A stretch of DNA of 64,000 nucleotides, taken from CAVSLM01 sp963728895. Its GTDB lineage: Bacteria; Pseudomonadota; Gammaproteobacteria; JBBQDK01. Numbering within the stretch: the first letter of the stretch is position 1; the number at the start of each line of letters is the position of its first letter. Location: the NCBI GenBank assembly GCA_963728895.1, contig CAVSLM010000001.1:744001-808000 (forward strand), given 5' to 3'. The notes below the pieces were generated by a model. It saw only the letters and a program-made list of their open reading frames with translations. It had not been told where the DNA came from and did no database searches. Made by a program: the position numbers and the translations under genes. Shown in pieces: positions 27,639 through 36,222 of the stretch.

Positions 27639-29203
27639 GCCTTCTTGGCCTCAGGCCCGGATGGGGTTTCCGGCCCGGGCTGGAATCCTGCGAGCGCGTT
27701 GCGGGCGATCTGGATGATCGTGGCCCGATCTTCGTCGCTCAATTGATCGGCGTTAGCCAATCGCGCAGCCACCTCAAGCGGGATATCCGCCGCCGCCGTG
27801 CGCACTGCTTGTTCGGCATCCGTCATGCTTTCGATCGGCACCGGGTCGAAGAGATTCTCTGTCAGCGCCAGCAGTACGGCGATTTGCGCGGGGACGGACA
27901 CCGGGGCGAATTCCGGCTGCTTGAGGCAGGCGCGGATGCGCCGTCCGTGCTCGATGATCTTGCGCGTGTCTTCATCCAGTCGGGCGCCGAAGCGGGCAAA
28001 GGTTTCCAGTTCCTCGAACTGGGCGTAGGCGAGCTTGAGGTCGCCCGCCACCGCGCGATAGGCCGCGCGTTGCGCCTTGCCGCCGACGCGCGAAACGGAT
28101 TTGCTGACATCGACGGCGGGCAGCACGCCCAGCTCGAATAGCGACGGCGAGAGGTAGACCTGCCCGTCGGTGATGGAGATCAGGTTGGTCGGGATGTAGG
28201 CGGAAATGTCCTGCGCCTCGGTTTCAATGATGGGCAGCGCGGTCAGCGATCCGCCACCGAGCTCCGGGCGCAGGTGTGTCGCACGTTCCAGCAGCCGCGA
28301 GTGGATGTAAAAGATGTCGCCAGGAAAGGCCTCCCGGCCGGGTGGGCGGCGCAGCAGCAGGGACAGCTCGCGATAGGCGCGCGCATGATGCGTGAGGTCG
28401 TCGTAAACGATCAGCACGTCGCGGCCCTGCTCCATGAAATACTCGGCGATGCTGGTCGCGGCGTAAGGCGCGATGTAGGCGAGCCCGGGCGGATCGTTGC
28501 CTTCGGTGACGACCACGATGGTGTAATCCATCGCGCCCTTTTCGCGCAGGCTGGCGATCACCTTGGCCACACCGGATGCGCGCTGGCCAATGGCGCAGTA
28601 GACGCACAGCACATCCTGGCCGCGCTGGTTGAGTATCGTGTCGAGCGCGACCGCGGTCTTGCCCGTCTGCCGGTCGCCGAGTATCAACTCGCGCTGGCCG
28701 CGCCCGACGGGGATGAGCGCATCGATGACCTTGATGCCGGTTTGCAAGGGCACGGTGACCGGCGCGCGGTCCATGATGTGCGCGGCGGGGCGTTCGACCG
28801 GCAGGCGCGCGCTGGAAACCACCAGACCCTTGCCGTCCAGGGGCCGCCCCGTCGGGTCGACGATGCGTCCGATCAAGCCGTCCCCCACCGGCACATCCAC
28901 CACGTGCCCTCGGCGTTCGACTTCATCGCCGGCGTCCAACTGCCAGTAGTCGCCGAGCAGAACGGCGCCGATTTCATCGGAATCGACGTTGAAAGCGATG
29001 CCGTACACCTCGCCGGGAAACTTCAACACCTCCTCGAAACCGACACCGGGGAGGCCGGAGACCTTGGCGATGCCGGTGCCAATGCTGGTGATCGTGCCGA
29101 CTTCCCGTAGTGTCAGTCGGGGTACGAAGGCTTCCCGTGCCTGGCTGATCCCGGCGAACGCGCTTTCGAAAACGTCCTGGAGGCGCTCAGGTTTTATGGT
29201 CAT
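27635..29203 (-). CDS. atpA: N-type ATPase F1 subunit alpha
   Basis: 522-residue non-catalytic nucleotide-binding subunit. The ATG at 29203 (MTIKPERLQDVFESAF) is chosen over an in-frame start 9 codons upstream. Walker A GDRQTGKT lies at about residues 176-183 and DALIPVGRGQRELILG precedes it. The region DLTHHARAYRELSLLLRRPPGREAFPGDIFY and SLTALPIIETEAQDISAYIPTN are standard alpha-subunit blocks. The N-terminus overlaps the end of atpF by 17 bp, and the stop overlaps atpG. In E. coli-type operons delta precedes alpha; here no delta gene exists, one of the marks of the N-ATPase operon. Confidence 0.95.
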   Translation of the reverse strand: MTIKPERLQDVFESAFAGISQAREAFVPRLTLREVGTITSIGTGIAKVSGLPGVGFEEVLKFPGEVYGIAFNVDSDEIGAVLLGDYWQLDAGDEVERRGHVVDVPVGDGLIGRIVDPTGRPLDGKGLVVSSARLPVERPAAHIMDRAPVTVPLQTGIKVIDALIPVGRGQRELILGDRQTGKTAVALDTILNQRGQDVLCVYCAIGQRASGVAKVIASLREKGAMDYTIVVVTEGNDPPGLAYIAPYAATSIAEYFMEQGRDVLIVYDDLTHHARAYRELSLLLRRPPGREAFPGDIFYIHSRLLERATHLRPELGGGSLTALPIIETEAQDISAYIPTNLISITDGQVYLSPSLFELGVLPAVDVSKSVSRVGGKAQRAAYRAVAGDLKLAYAQFEELETFARFGARLDEDTRKIIEHGRRIRACLKQPEFAPVSVPAQIAVLLALTENLFDPVPIESMTDAEQAVRTAAADIPLEVAARLANADQLSDEDRATIIQIARNALAGFQPGPETPSGPEAKKA

Positions 29204-30002
29204 TGGCGCTTTGTTCGGGCCTGGGTTCACCCGCTTCAGTCTTGGCTTGCGTCTTCAGCAGCTCGGCAACGCCTTGCTCCAGCGCCGCGAGGTAATCCGC
29301 GATGTTCCAAGCGAGCTTTTGTCCATTCGTGGTGAGCTCGATCCCGCTGACCAGATCGGGCGCGGTCTCGAACTTGACCCGAATTTCTGACGAGAAGGTT
29401 TCGTTGAGCGCATTTTGGACCGCCGCGCGTTGCTCCGCGGGCAGGTTGAAGGCGCTGCGCACCAGCGCGGGTTCGCAGCTGTCCTTCAGGGCCTTGGCGA
29501 AGCCTTCCTTGGCCGGGCCGTCGACCGCTCGCAAGCGGCGGCTGAAGACATCGGCCATGCGTTCTTCCAGACTCGTCGTAGCGAGATCGGTCAGCGCCTT
29601 GCGCGCGATGGCAAACACCTCCGCCTGGGTCCGGCGACGGATCGCCTGATTCAGTTGATGGCTGTCGTTGCTCAAGGTCTGCATCCGCTTGGCGCTCAAG
29701 GTATCCGCGGCCTGCCGCGCCTCGTCCAGGAGCCGTTGCCGTTCGGCCTTGGCCTCGTCCGTCGCCTGGCTCAGCAGCGTGGCGCGCTGCTGCTCGAATG
29801 CCGCGTTCTTGTGCTGGAACTCGTCGCGCTCCTTCCGGGCCTCCGTCTTTTTCGCGTCGGCGTCCGCCAGTTCGGCGGCAATTCTCTTTTCCCGCGCGTC
29901 GATGGCGTCGAGGATGGGCCGGTAAAGAAAGCGCTTCAGCAACCACACCAGGATGAGGAAGTTGATGACCTGCGCAGCGACGGTGAACCAATCGATCAGC
30001 AC
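29187..30002 (-). CDS. atpF: N-type ATPase subunit b with delta-like C-terminal extension
   Basis: 271 residues, about 110 longer than a normal b subunit. The N-terminal membrane helix (LIDWFTVAAQVINFLILVWLL) is followed by a long charged helix typical of the peripheral stalk. The C-terminal third (AVQNALNETFSSEIRVKFETAP, LVSGIELTTNGQKLAWNIADYL) resembles the C-terminal domain of subunit delta, including the glycine-containing final strand. Because the operon lacks atpH, this b-delta-like subunit probably supplies the whole stator connection to alpha. It lies 2 nt after atpE on the minus strand. Confidence 0.88.
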   Translation of the reverse strand: MLIDWFTVAAQVINFLILVWLLKRFLYRPILDAIDAREKRIAAELADADAKKTEARKERDEFQHKNAAFEQQRATLLSQATDEAKAERQRLLDEARQAADTLSAKRMQTLSNDSHQLNQAIRRRTQAEVFAIARKALTDLATTSLEERMADVFSRRLRAVDGPAKEGFAKALKDSCEPALVRSAFNLPAEQRAAVQNALNETFSSEIRVKFETAPDLVSGIELTTNGQKLAWNIADYLAALEQGVAELLKTQAKTEAGEPRPEQSANDHKT

Positions 30003-30004
30003 GA

Positions 30005-30286
30005 CTACTTCCCGGCAGCCTGGGCGATGGCGTGATTCCAGAACGGATTGGCGAAAAGGAGAATCATCGAGACCACGAAACAGTAGATGGCCGTGGATTC
30101 GATCATCGCCAGGCCGACGAACAGGGTTCGGGTAATGGTGGCGGAGGCGTCCGGCTGCTGCGCCAGCGAGGTCAGCGCCGTCGCGACCGCCCGGCCCTCC
30201 GCGAGCGCTGGCCCCATGGTGCCGAAACCGGTGGTGAGGCCGGCGATGGCAACGGATGCCACCGCGATGATCGTCATGCTGTCCAT
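30005..30286 (-). CDS. atpE: N-type ATPase membrane rotor subunit c
   Basis: 93-residue hairpin of two membrane helices. The start at 30286 follows a clear ribosome site (CAGGAGACACC). Helix 2 carries IESTAIY with Glu63, Ser64, Thr65 and Tyr68, the arrangement of Na+-liganding residues known from Na+-translocating rotors. Helix 1 carries Glu30 (GPALAEGRAV) where classical Na+ rotors have Gln, giving a two-carboxylate site. N-type rings with that pattern exist, and their coupling ion has been debated. The sequence alone does not decide between H+ and Na+. Confidence 0.93.
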   Translation of the reverse strand: MDSMTIIAVASVAIAGLTTGFGTMGPALAEGRAVATALTSLAQQPDASATITRTLFVGLAMIESTAIYCFVVSMILLFANPFWNHAIAQAAGK

Positions 30287-30308
30287 GGTGTCTCCTGTTC
30301 TGGCTGGT

Positions 30309-31010
30309 TCAAGGGCCAAGGGCGGCTTCGGGCTCGGATTCCGGCTTGCGTACCTGGGTGGCGGCTGCGATGTACACCGCGGCCAGGATAAAGAAGATGT
30401 AGGCCTGCACCATGCCGGTGAGGAGGCCGAGCAGGGTCATGACGATGGGAAAGACGAAGGGCGTGATGCTGAGCAGGATGCCGATGATCATCGCGCCGCT
30501 CATCATGTTGCCGAACAGGCGGACCGCCAGCGCCAGGGTGCGCGAAATTTCACTGATGATGTTGAACGGCAGCATGATGACCGTCGGCTCCATGTAGGAC
30601 TGGAGGTAGCCGGCCACACCGTGCCCTTCGATGCCGAACAGCGGCACGGCGACCAGCACGCACAGCGCCAGGGCCGCCGTGGTCGAGAGCGAGCCCGTCG
30701 GCGGATCGAAGCCCGGGAAGACGGTGAAGAGGGCGGAGATGGCGACGAACAGGAACAGGGTGCCCAGGAAGCCGAGATATTTCCGCGGTTGGCTCAGGCC
30801 GACATCCTCGATCTGCTTCTCGAGTGCGGTAACGACGATTTCCAGCAGGTTCTGCCAGCGGGAGCGCTTCAGGTCCCTGGACAGTCTGCGGGTGATGAGC
30901 TTCGAGCCGATCACCAGGACGAGCATCAGCCCCCAGGTGAACAGGATGGTGGCGTTGAGCTTGAGGAACCCGTATTGCCAGAAGATCATCTCGTCGGGGC
31001 TAAGGCGCAT
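30309..31010 (-). CDS. atpB: N-type ATPase membrane subunit a
   Basis: 233-residue stator subunit with about five membrane helices. The essential arginine is Arg164 in RTLALAVRLFGNMMSG, next to the FGNM motif, and the C-terminal helix contains GLLTGMVQAYIFFILAAVYI. The ATG at 31010 overlaps the end of atpR by 11 bp. In the N-ATPase order this gene follows Q and R rather than I. The product forms the ion half-channels against the c-ring. Confidence 0.94.
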   Translation of the reverse strand: MRLSPDEMIFWQYGFLKLNATILFTWGLMLVLVIGSKLITRRLSRDLKRSRWQNLLEIVVTALEKQIEDVGLSQPRKYLGFLGTLFLFVAISALFTVFPGFDPPTGSLSTTAALALCVLVAVPLFGIEGHGVAGYLQSYMEPTVIMLPFNIISEISRTLALAVRLFGNMMSGAMIIGILLSITPFVFPIVMTLLGLLTGMVQAYIFFILAAVYIAAATQVRKPESEPEAALGP

Positions 31011-31315
31011 GGCGGGTCTCCGTTGCCCGACGGATTGGCCGGTGTTCCGATGACCGCGTGAGCCAGATCACCGGCGGGCGTGCCATGACAAATCCGAGCA
31101 GACACGCCAGCAGTGGCTGCCAGTGCTCACGTCCGACGCAGGTAAAACCCGGCCAGTACGAGGCTTGTCCGCAGCGCGAAACTGCCGAAAAACCAGAGCG
31201 CCGACCGCCGGGACGACGCGCCCTTGCGCACCGTCCACCACAGGCCGCCGAAGAAAAACCCGCCGAGCAACAGACCTGCCACTCCCGCCAGCACCAACGT
31301 CAGCGTTTCATTCAT
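31000..31315 (-). pseudogene. atpR: N-type ATPase accessory subunit AtpR, one-base frameshift
   Basis: Small membrane protein specific to N-ATPase operons. It starts at 31315 (MNETLTLVLAGVAGLLLGGF) with helices to GSFALRTSLVLAGFYLRRT, then hits TGA. In the next frame the usual C-terminus continues (REHWQPLLACLLGFVMARP) and ends at TAG 31000-31002, overlapping atpB. The span of 316 bp is a multiple of three plus one, so a single extra base near 31133 explains the break. AtpR is thought to help c-ring assembly or Na+/Mg2+ handling; that role is inferred in the literature. With the rest of the operon open, error or a very recent mutation is likely. Confidence 0.82.
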
Positions 31316-31646
31316 CGTGATCCTCCTGTTGCTCCCGCATGGCCTTGTCTTCCTTGTCCACCCAATGCCAGGCGTTGAAGCAACCGAGGGCAAGCCCGGC
31401 CACCAACAGGGCCAGGGTCCAGGAGCGGCCGCCCGGATAGCGCTGGTCCAGCCAGAGCCCGAGCGCCGCGCCGAGCAGGGTCGGAATCGCCACCGACCAA
31501 CCGATCAGCCCCATCATGCCCAAACCGAACCAGACACCCGCCGCGGCGTTGCGCTTGGCCTTGAGCTTGCGCGCCGCCTTCGCGCCGACCTCCTGACTGA
31601 GCGACGGCTTCGGCCTCGAGGGCTGATTCCGCAGCTCGTCAGTCAT
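31308..31646 (-). CDS. atpQ: N-type ATPase accessory subunit AtpQ (AtpI-like)
   Basis: 112-residue protein with two membrane helices (VWFGLGMMGLIGWSVAIPTLL and LALLVAGLALGCFNAWHW) and charged ends. It resembles AtpI, a c-ring assembly factor, and occupies the Q position between atpC and atpR. The N-terminal Lys-rich stretch (GAKAARKLKAKRNAA) is cytoplasmic. Its ATG overlaps the atpC stop, and its stop overlaps the atpR start by 8 bp. Confidence 0.85.
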   Translation of the reverse strand: MTDELRNQPSRPKPSLSQEVGAKAARKLKAKRNAAAGVWFGLGMMGLIGWSVAIPTLLGAALGLWLDQRYPGGRSWTLALLVAGLALGCFNAWHWVDKEDKAMREQQEDHDE

Positions 31647-32028
31647 GCTGAAATGCCGCCATGCGCCGGATGAGCCCGCTTTCCATTTTCGCCAGGACTG
31701 AGCGCACGCTTTGCTCCTGCTCGTCCAGGGTCAGAAACTCCCGCTCCACCGCATCGCGCAAGTGACGGAGGTCCGTTCCGCCCAGCGCCCGGCGCACGGA
31801 GACCAGCACGTCCGGGCCGGTCTTGACCAACACCCCTTCATCCACCGCCACATAGACCTCGCCTTCCGCTTTGGTTTCGTAGGTCAAGATGCCCGGCGCG
31901 ATCGCCGCCACACAATCGAGCCGGTGCGGCAGGAGTCCGAACGCGCCCTCGCGCGTCTCCGCAACGATGCGCGTCACGCCGGTCTTCTCGGCGAAGATTT
32001 GGAAGGGCAGGAGAATCTTAAGATTCAT
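31639..32028 (-). CDS. atpC: N-type ATPase F1 subunit epsilon
   Basis: 129-residue central-stalk subunit. The beta-sandwich part is recognisable (FAEKTGVTRIVAETREGAFGLLPHRLD, with GILTYET and EGEVYVAVDEGVLVKTG), followed by a helical C-terminus (REFLTLDEQEQSVRSVLAKM). In N-ATPases it directly follows beta, as here; its ATG at 32028 lies inside the last codons of atpD. The early segment EGAFGLLPHRLD is the counterpart of GDFGVLPGHA in housekeeping epsilon. Confidence 0.92.
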   Translation of the reverse strand: MNLKILLPFQIFAEKTGVTRIVAETREGAFGLLPHRLDCVAAIAPGILTYETKAEGEVYVAVDEGVLVKTGPDVLVSVRRALGGTDLRHLRDAVEREFLTLDEQEQSVRSVLAKMESGLIRRMAAFQHD

Positions 32029-33548
32029 GGGGATCGACCGCAGGTTCAGGCTTCGCTTGCGGTTCCGTCCCGGGCTTCGGGTCGGCCCCGGCCTCGGTCG
32101 CCGACCCGGGTTTGGCTGGGTCTAGGGGCGGGCTGGCTTTCGTCTTTCCCTTCGCCTCATCCACCGCCCCGATCATGTAGAGGGCGCTCTCCGGGGTGTC
32201 CTTGAATTCATCGCGCAGGATGCGCTCACAGCCGTCCAGCGCGTCTTCCAGGCTGACCAGCTTGCCTTTGAGCCCGGTGAACTGCTCGGTGGTGAAAAAG
32301 GGCTGGGTGAGATAGCGCTCCAGGCGGCGGGCCCGGGCGACCACGTTGCGGTCCGCCGGCGAAAGCTGCTCCAGCCCGAGCATGGCGATGATGTCCTTGA
32401 GCTCCGCGTATTGCGCAAGGGTGCGCCGGATTTCCTGCGCCAAGGCGTAATGCCGTTCGCCGACGATACCCGGCGTGGCCATCTTGGAGCTGGACTGCAA
32501 GCGGGTCGATGGCCGGATAAAGGCCTTCGCTCGCCCGCTTGCGCGAGAGCACGATGGAGGCGGAGAGATGCGAAAAGGTGTGCACCGCGGCCGGGTCGGT
32601 GAAATCGTCCGCCGGCACATACACCGCCTGGATCGATGTGATGGCGCCGGTATCGGTATTGGCGATGCGTTCTTCCAGCTGCGACAACTCGGTGCCCATG
32701 GTCGGCTGATACCCCAGGCGCGAGGGCATCTGCCCCATCAGGCCGGAGACCTCCATGCCGGCCTGGATGAAGCGGAAGATATTGTCGACCAGCAGCAGCA
32801 CGTCGCGATGCGCGTCGTCGCGGAAATACTCGGCCATGGTCAGCGCCGCGTGGCCGACGCGGAAGCGCGCGCCCGGCGGCTCGTTCATCTGGCCGAACAC
32901 CATCACCATGTTCGGCAGCACGCCCGCTGCCTTCATGTCGCGGTAGAGCTCCTCCCCTTCGCGGCAACGCTCGCCGATGCCGCAGAAGATGCTCACCCCT
33001 TCGTGCTGGCCGACCATGTTGTGGATCATCTCGGTGAGCAAGACAGTTTTTCCCACGCCCGCGCCGCCGAACAACCCCGCCTTGCCGCCGCGTTCCAGCG
33101 GCATCAGCACGTCGATGATCTTGATGCCGGTTTCGAAGATCTCGGACTTCGTGGAACGCCGTGCCAGCGGCGGCGGCGCCCGATGCACGGAACGCCACTG
33201 GACATCGGATAGGGGCGCTTCGCGGTCGATGGTGTTGCCGAAGACATCGAACATGCGCGAGAGGATGCCCTTGCCCACCGGCGCCTGCAGAGGTCCGCCC
33301 GTGTCCTCCACCGCCGTGCCGCGCGCGAGACCCTGGGTGGGCGTCAAGGCAATCCCGCGCACGCGCCGCGCATCCAGTTGCGCCAGCACCTCGATGACGA
33401 TCTGTCTTTCAGCGCCCGCGCGCAGCACCGTGTAAATCGGCGGCAAGTGCTGTTCGAACCTGATATCGACGACGCTGCCGCGCACCGAGACGACGACGCC
33501 GGAATTCGAAACACTGGGGGCCGTTTCCATTTCCCGGTTCGATTTCAC
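32018..33548 (-). pseudogene. atpD: N-type ATPase F1 catalytic subunit beta, one-base frameshift
   Basis: First gene of the nine-gene operon. The frame from 33548 reads normally through GSVVDIRFEQHLPPIY, Walker A GGAGVGKT (about residues 161-168), GERCREGEELYRDM and RLGYQPTMGTELSQLEERI to SRKRASEGLYPAIDPL. The expected continuation (QSSSKMATPGIVGERHY..., then PFFTTEQFTGLKGKLV) is in the next frame and ends in a Lys/Pro-rich tail at 32018. The change sits at CCGCTTGCAG near 32506; without one T it reads CCG CTG CAG, the family Pro-Leu-Gln. The total of 1531 bp is a multiple of three plus one. With the indel the subunit would be lost; a base-call error is a real alternative. Confidence 0.9.
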
Positions 33549-33552
33549 GAGG

Positions 33553-34902
33553 CTATGCTTCGTCCGCCGCGGCGCACGCGGCAGGCGCGGCCCCGAGTGC
33601 GTGGCGTACCTGAGCCAGCCGCCGCTCGATCCGCGCCCGATCCTGCGGGGCGGGGAGGGTCCGATCGGCCAGCTCGGCGATTCCCTGCACCTGCTCGTCG
33701 AGCGCTCGCCTGTGGCTCGGGTTGACCGTCAGGCTGCCAAGGGTATCGATGGCGCCGAGCATGCGTGCGATGATCGCGACATTGCCCTCGGCGCTCCCAC
33801 GGATCTGATCAAACGCCTCGGTCAACAGGGCCTCAAAAGTCGGAACGGTGGCGATCACGCGCAGCGCATCGCCCTCGTAGCGATGCGATGGCGGGTAGCA
33901 CCGGCCGCTCAGTCGAGCCAGGATCGACGTCAAGTAATCCACGCACATCACCGCCGTCGAGGTGTCATTGACCCCGGGCGACAGGGCCTTCAACGCAATA
34001 TCTACGATCTGCCGGATACCAAAGGCGGGGTCGTGTTCAATGGTGCGATGGCCGCTGATGCTGTAGGCCCGATTCAGGGCGGCGATCATTCCCTGATCCG
34101 GCGGGTAGGTCAGGGCGAGCGATGCCAGCACCGCTCCCTCGACCGCGAACGCGCCGACGCCACGCTCCATCCGTACGATGGTCCTGTGGTTTCGCGCCAG
34201 GTCCAGGATCGCGTCCTCATCCACACCCTGGATGTAGCCGCTGACCTGCGCCGGCACGGGGTACCAGGTCCGCTCATCCAGGGATGCGAGGACCTGGTCC
34301 ACCGCGTCCTCGGCGCCGTCGGGCTCGCGCCCCTGCTTTTTTGGAAACACCCGATCCATGGCGGCGTTGGTCTCCTGGGCGACCGAGGCGATGATGCTGA
34401 CGGCCTGGATCGACGAGGCAATGTGGTGGATAAAGAAGATCAGCACGACGACCCCGGCGAGCGCCAGCACAAAGGCGAAAAACACCGCCGCGCTTGGGAT
34501 AAACCCCGCATCGCCGCCGCGAATCGAGCGCAGTACGATGAGGCAATAGGTGAAGATGGCGGCGAAGACCCCGAGCGTCGTCTGGGTCGCGCGGCTCCCC
34601 ATGAAGTTCCTCAGGATGCGCGAGGTGTATTGGCTGGAGGCCAGGGCCAGGGCCACCAAGGTCATCGAGAACGTGATGCCCATGAGGGACATCATCGAGC
34701 CGGCCAAGGTGGACAACATCTGGCGCGCGCCCTCCGCCCCGGTCCCAAAGAGGCGTGGCCACAGGACCAGCCAACGATCGCCCCACACGGCGTCCGCCTC
34801 GATCAGCGCCAGCGCGGCGGCAATACCGTCAACGACCGCCAGCGAAGGCACAAACCAAAAGCTCGACCGCGCGTCGTTGAACAGCTGGCTTACCCTGTTC
34901 AT
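33553..34902 (-). CDS. DUF2254 membrane protein
   Basis: 449-residue protein of the DUF2254 family, function unknown. The N-terminal half has four hydrophobic segments (about residues 14-34, 60-88, 107-127 and 137-162; GITFSMTLVALALASSQYTSR and NFMGSRATQTTLGVFAAIF are family landmarks). The soluble C-terminal half contains YIQGVDEDAILDLA, ALSPGVNDTSTAVMCVDYL and HRYEGDALRVIATVP. Its stop is 5 nt upstream of the atpD start, so it is very likely in the same transcript as the N-ATPase. That position suggests a membrane role linked to ion or proton balance, but this is guilt by association. Confidence 0.85.
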   Translation of the reverse strand: MNRVSQLFNDARSSFWFVPSLAVVDGIAAALALIEADAVWGDRWLVLWPRLFGTGAEGARQMLSTLAGSMMSLMGITFSMTLVALALASSQYTSRILRNFMGSRATQTTLGVFAAIFTYCLIVLRSIRGGDAGFIPSAAVFFAFVLALAGVVVLIFFIHHIASSIQAVSIIASVAQETNAAMDRVFPKKQGREPDGAEDAVDQVLASLDERTWYPVPAQVSGYIQGVDEDAILDLARNHRTIVRMERGVGAFAVEGAVLASLALTYPPDQGMIAALNRAYSISGHRTIEHDPAFGIRQIVDIALKALSPGVNDTSTAVMCVDYLTSILARLSGRCYPPSHRYEGDALRVIATVPTFEALLTEAFDQIRGSAEGNVAIIARMLGAIDTLGSLTVNPSHRRALDEQVQGIAELADRTLPAPQDRARIERRLAQVRHALGAAPAACAAADEA

Positions 34903-34924
34903 GTCTCCGCCGGACCCCGGCCTC

Positions 34925-35113
34925 CTAAAACGGTTTTCGGCCCGGGCCTGCGAAGAACCAAACGATCAGGCCGATCAGGGGCAGGATCAGTACCGCCAAG
35001 CACCAGAGCAGCTTCTCAATATCCTTCGCAGAGCTTTGAAAAATCATCACGATTGCATAGATATCGGCGATCAGGATGAGTAGGGCGCCAATTCCAGTGA
35101 TGTCCATCGTCAT
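34925..35113 (-). CDS. Small PLDc_N-domain membrane protein
   Basis: 62 residues: two membrane helices joined by a short loop (ITGIGALLILIADIYAIVMI and KLLWCLAVLILPLIGLIVWF) and the ending AGPGRKPF. This is the stand-alone form of the phospholipase D N-terminal (PLDc_N) transmembrane domain, without a catalytic part. It lies 22 nt upstream of the DUF2254 gene on the same strand and may be the first gene of the N-ATPase transcript. Confidence 0.8.
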   Translation of the reverse strand: MTMDITGIGALLILIADIYAIVMIFQSSAKDIEKLLWCLAVLILPLIGLIVWFFAGPGRKPF

Positions 35114-35149
35114 TCTCCAGGCAGCGGTTTGTCAGGTATCGATCGGGAT

Positions 35150-35282
35150 AATCCTTGCCATTTCCAGTTGCGGATCTCGGGCAGATCCAGGCCGTGCTCG
35201 TTGATGTACCGCCTGTGCTCGATCAGCTTGTCCTTGAGCTGCTGCTTCAGGTAAATGCTGATCACCGGTCTGTGGCAGACGG
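35150..35282 (-). pseudogene. xfp: Phosphoketolase C-terminal relic
   Basis: About 44 codons matching the end of the intact xfp at 11793-11924: RLPQTGDQ, then after one shift YLKQQLKDKLIEHRRYINEH and LPEIRNWKWQG. Everything upstream is missing. It abuts a plus-strand relic at 35283 with no gap. Confidence 0.85.
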
Positions 35283-35456
35283 CACCTCGATCTGCTGGGC
35301 GAGCGCCTTGGGACGGTACTGAAGAAAATCACACCGGCGGGTGTGAAGCTTGACATGTCCGCATTGCAGTTACGTAGCGTGCAAATACATATCGAAGAAC
35401 AGGGTATCCGACTGGATGGAACCGCCACCGGGAGCCTTCGGCTGGTGTTACTGTGA
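35283..35456 (+). pseudogene. C-terminal fragment of an unidentified protein
   Basis: 57 open codons ending in TGA: HLDLLGERLGTVLKKITPAG, then VKLDMSALQLRSVQIHIEEQ and GIRLDGTATGSLRLVLL. The alternating hydrophobic strands and 'GI-LDGTATG' ending look like the last beta strands of an AsmA- or DUF2993-type lipid-binding barrel, but I cannot name it. There is no start codon context, and the upstream is xfp antisense, so it is a fragment. Confidence 0.45.
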
Positions 35457-35621
35457 ACGCTACGGGCATATTTTGAGGGGTAACCAGGAAAGCAATATAC
35501 GGTTATAAATATATATAAGCCTTTCCGTGTGTGGCGAGTTGGCAACTATAGCATAGACATACATGACTGCCTGGATGGATACACGACACGCACTCCCCGC
35601 CACATTATCCATATCGTCCGC
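35457..35621. other. AT-rich spacer
   Basis: Notably AT-rich for this window (TTATAAATATATATAAG near 35503-35519). No gene is seen. It could hold promoters, or be a foreign insertion. Confidence 0.5.
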
Positions 35622-36123
35622 TCAGCCCGGAGGGCTCTTTAGCAACTGCACCCGCACATCCATACTGCTGAAAAGTGCCGGCGGTCCAAGCTGGTGGTAT
35701 TCGGCAACGTCGGCTGCATCGCGCCCGTAGGCCACTGCAATCCGTCCGCCACGCAGCGTGTCCTCGGATCGAACGTGTACCAGCGCCTGCCACGTACGCC
35801 TCGAACCAGGCATGCAAGTGCATCGATTCCAGCTCATGCAGGAATCCGACGACCAGGCGTGCGGGGATACTAAGATGGGCCAGATCGCGGCATACTCCTT
35901 CATGGCGTCCATTGGCCTCGACAGCGGACAGTGGAAAGGCGCTGGATCCGAGTTTATAGCGTATCGTGCTTCGAACCCAGTCGCTGATTCTGCACACCTG
36001 ATCATAACCGAGCTGCACCCCGTCCACGATGTCTCTCGCGAACTCGCCAAAGCGGTCCGATTCGCAATAAGGGCTGGGGAGTAAATACGACAAGACCGCG
36101 TCCGGCAGATGCTGAATTTCCAT
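35622..36123 (-). pseudogene. Transglutaminase-like protein relic
   Basis: Fragment of a paralogue of the transglutaminase at 23578. It reads LPDAVLSYLLPSPYCESDRF, VCRISDWVRSTIRYKLGS and the nucleophile block GVCRDLAHLSIPARLVVGFL (Cys retained; about 11 codons deleted after AHL), then HLHAWFEAYVAGAG. After that it is out of frame; the end (VADGLQWPTG, LDRRHFSAVWMCGCSC in other frames) can be traced to 35640. The N-terminal beta domain is absent. Unlike the intact paralogue it keeps His before AWFEAY. Confidence 0.8.
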
Positions 36124-36222
36124 AAAGAACGCACCCGCTTGATCTGCGTGAACCTGGCCGGAGTTGCGAAGTTTTGAGTACAGGGCATACGCCCGGCGAC
36201 CTGGTGGGAGAAAGATCGGGCT

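Noticed and set aside
30005..30286. Firm claim that the N-ATPase pumps Na+
   Set aside because: The ligand set fits Na+ but the second carboxylate also fits H+; sequence cannot decide.
31000..31315. Programmed ribosomal frameshift in atpR
   Set aside because: No slippery heptamer is visible at the break, and similar +1 shifts in unrelated genes of this window make error or mutation more likely.
33601..35079. 492-codon plus-strand ORF over the DUF2254 gene
   Set aside because: His/Arg/Gly-rich antisense frame; DUF2254 on the minus strand is well supported.
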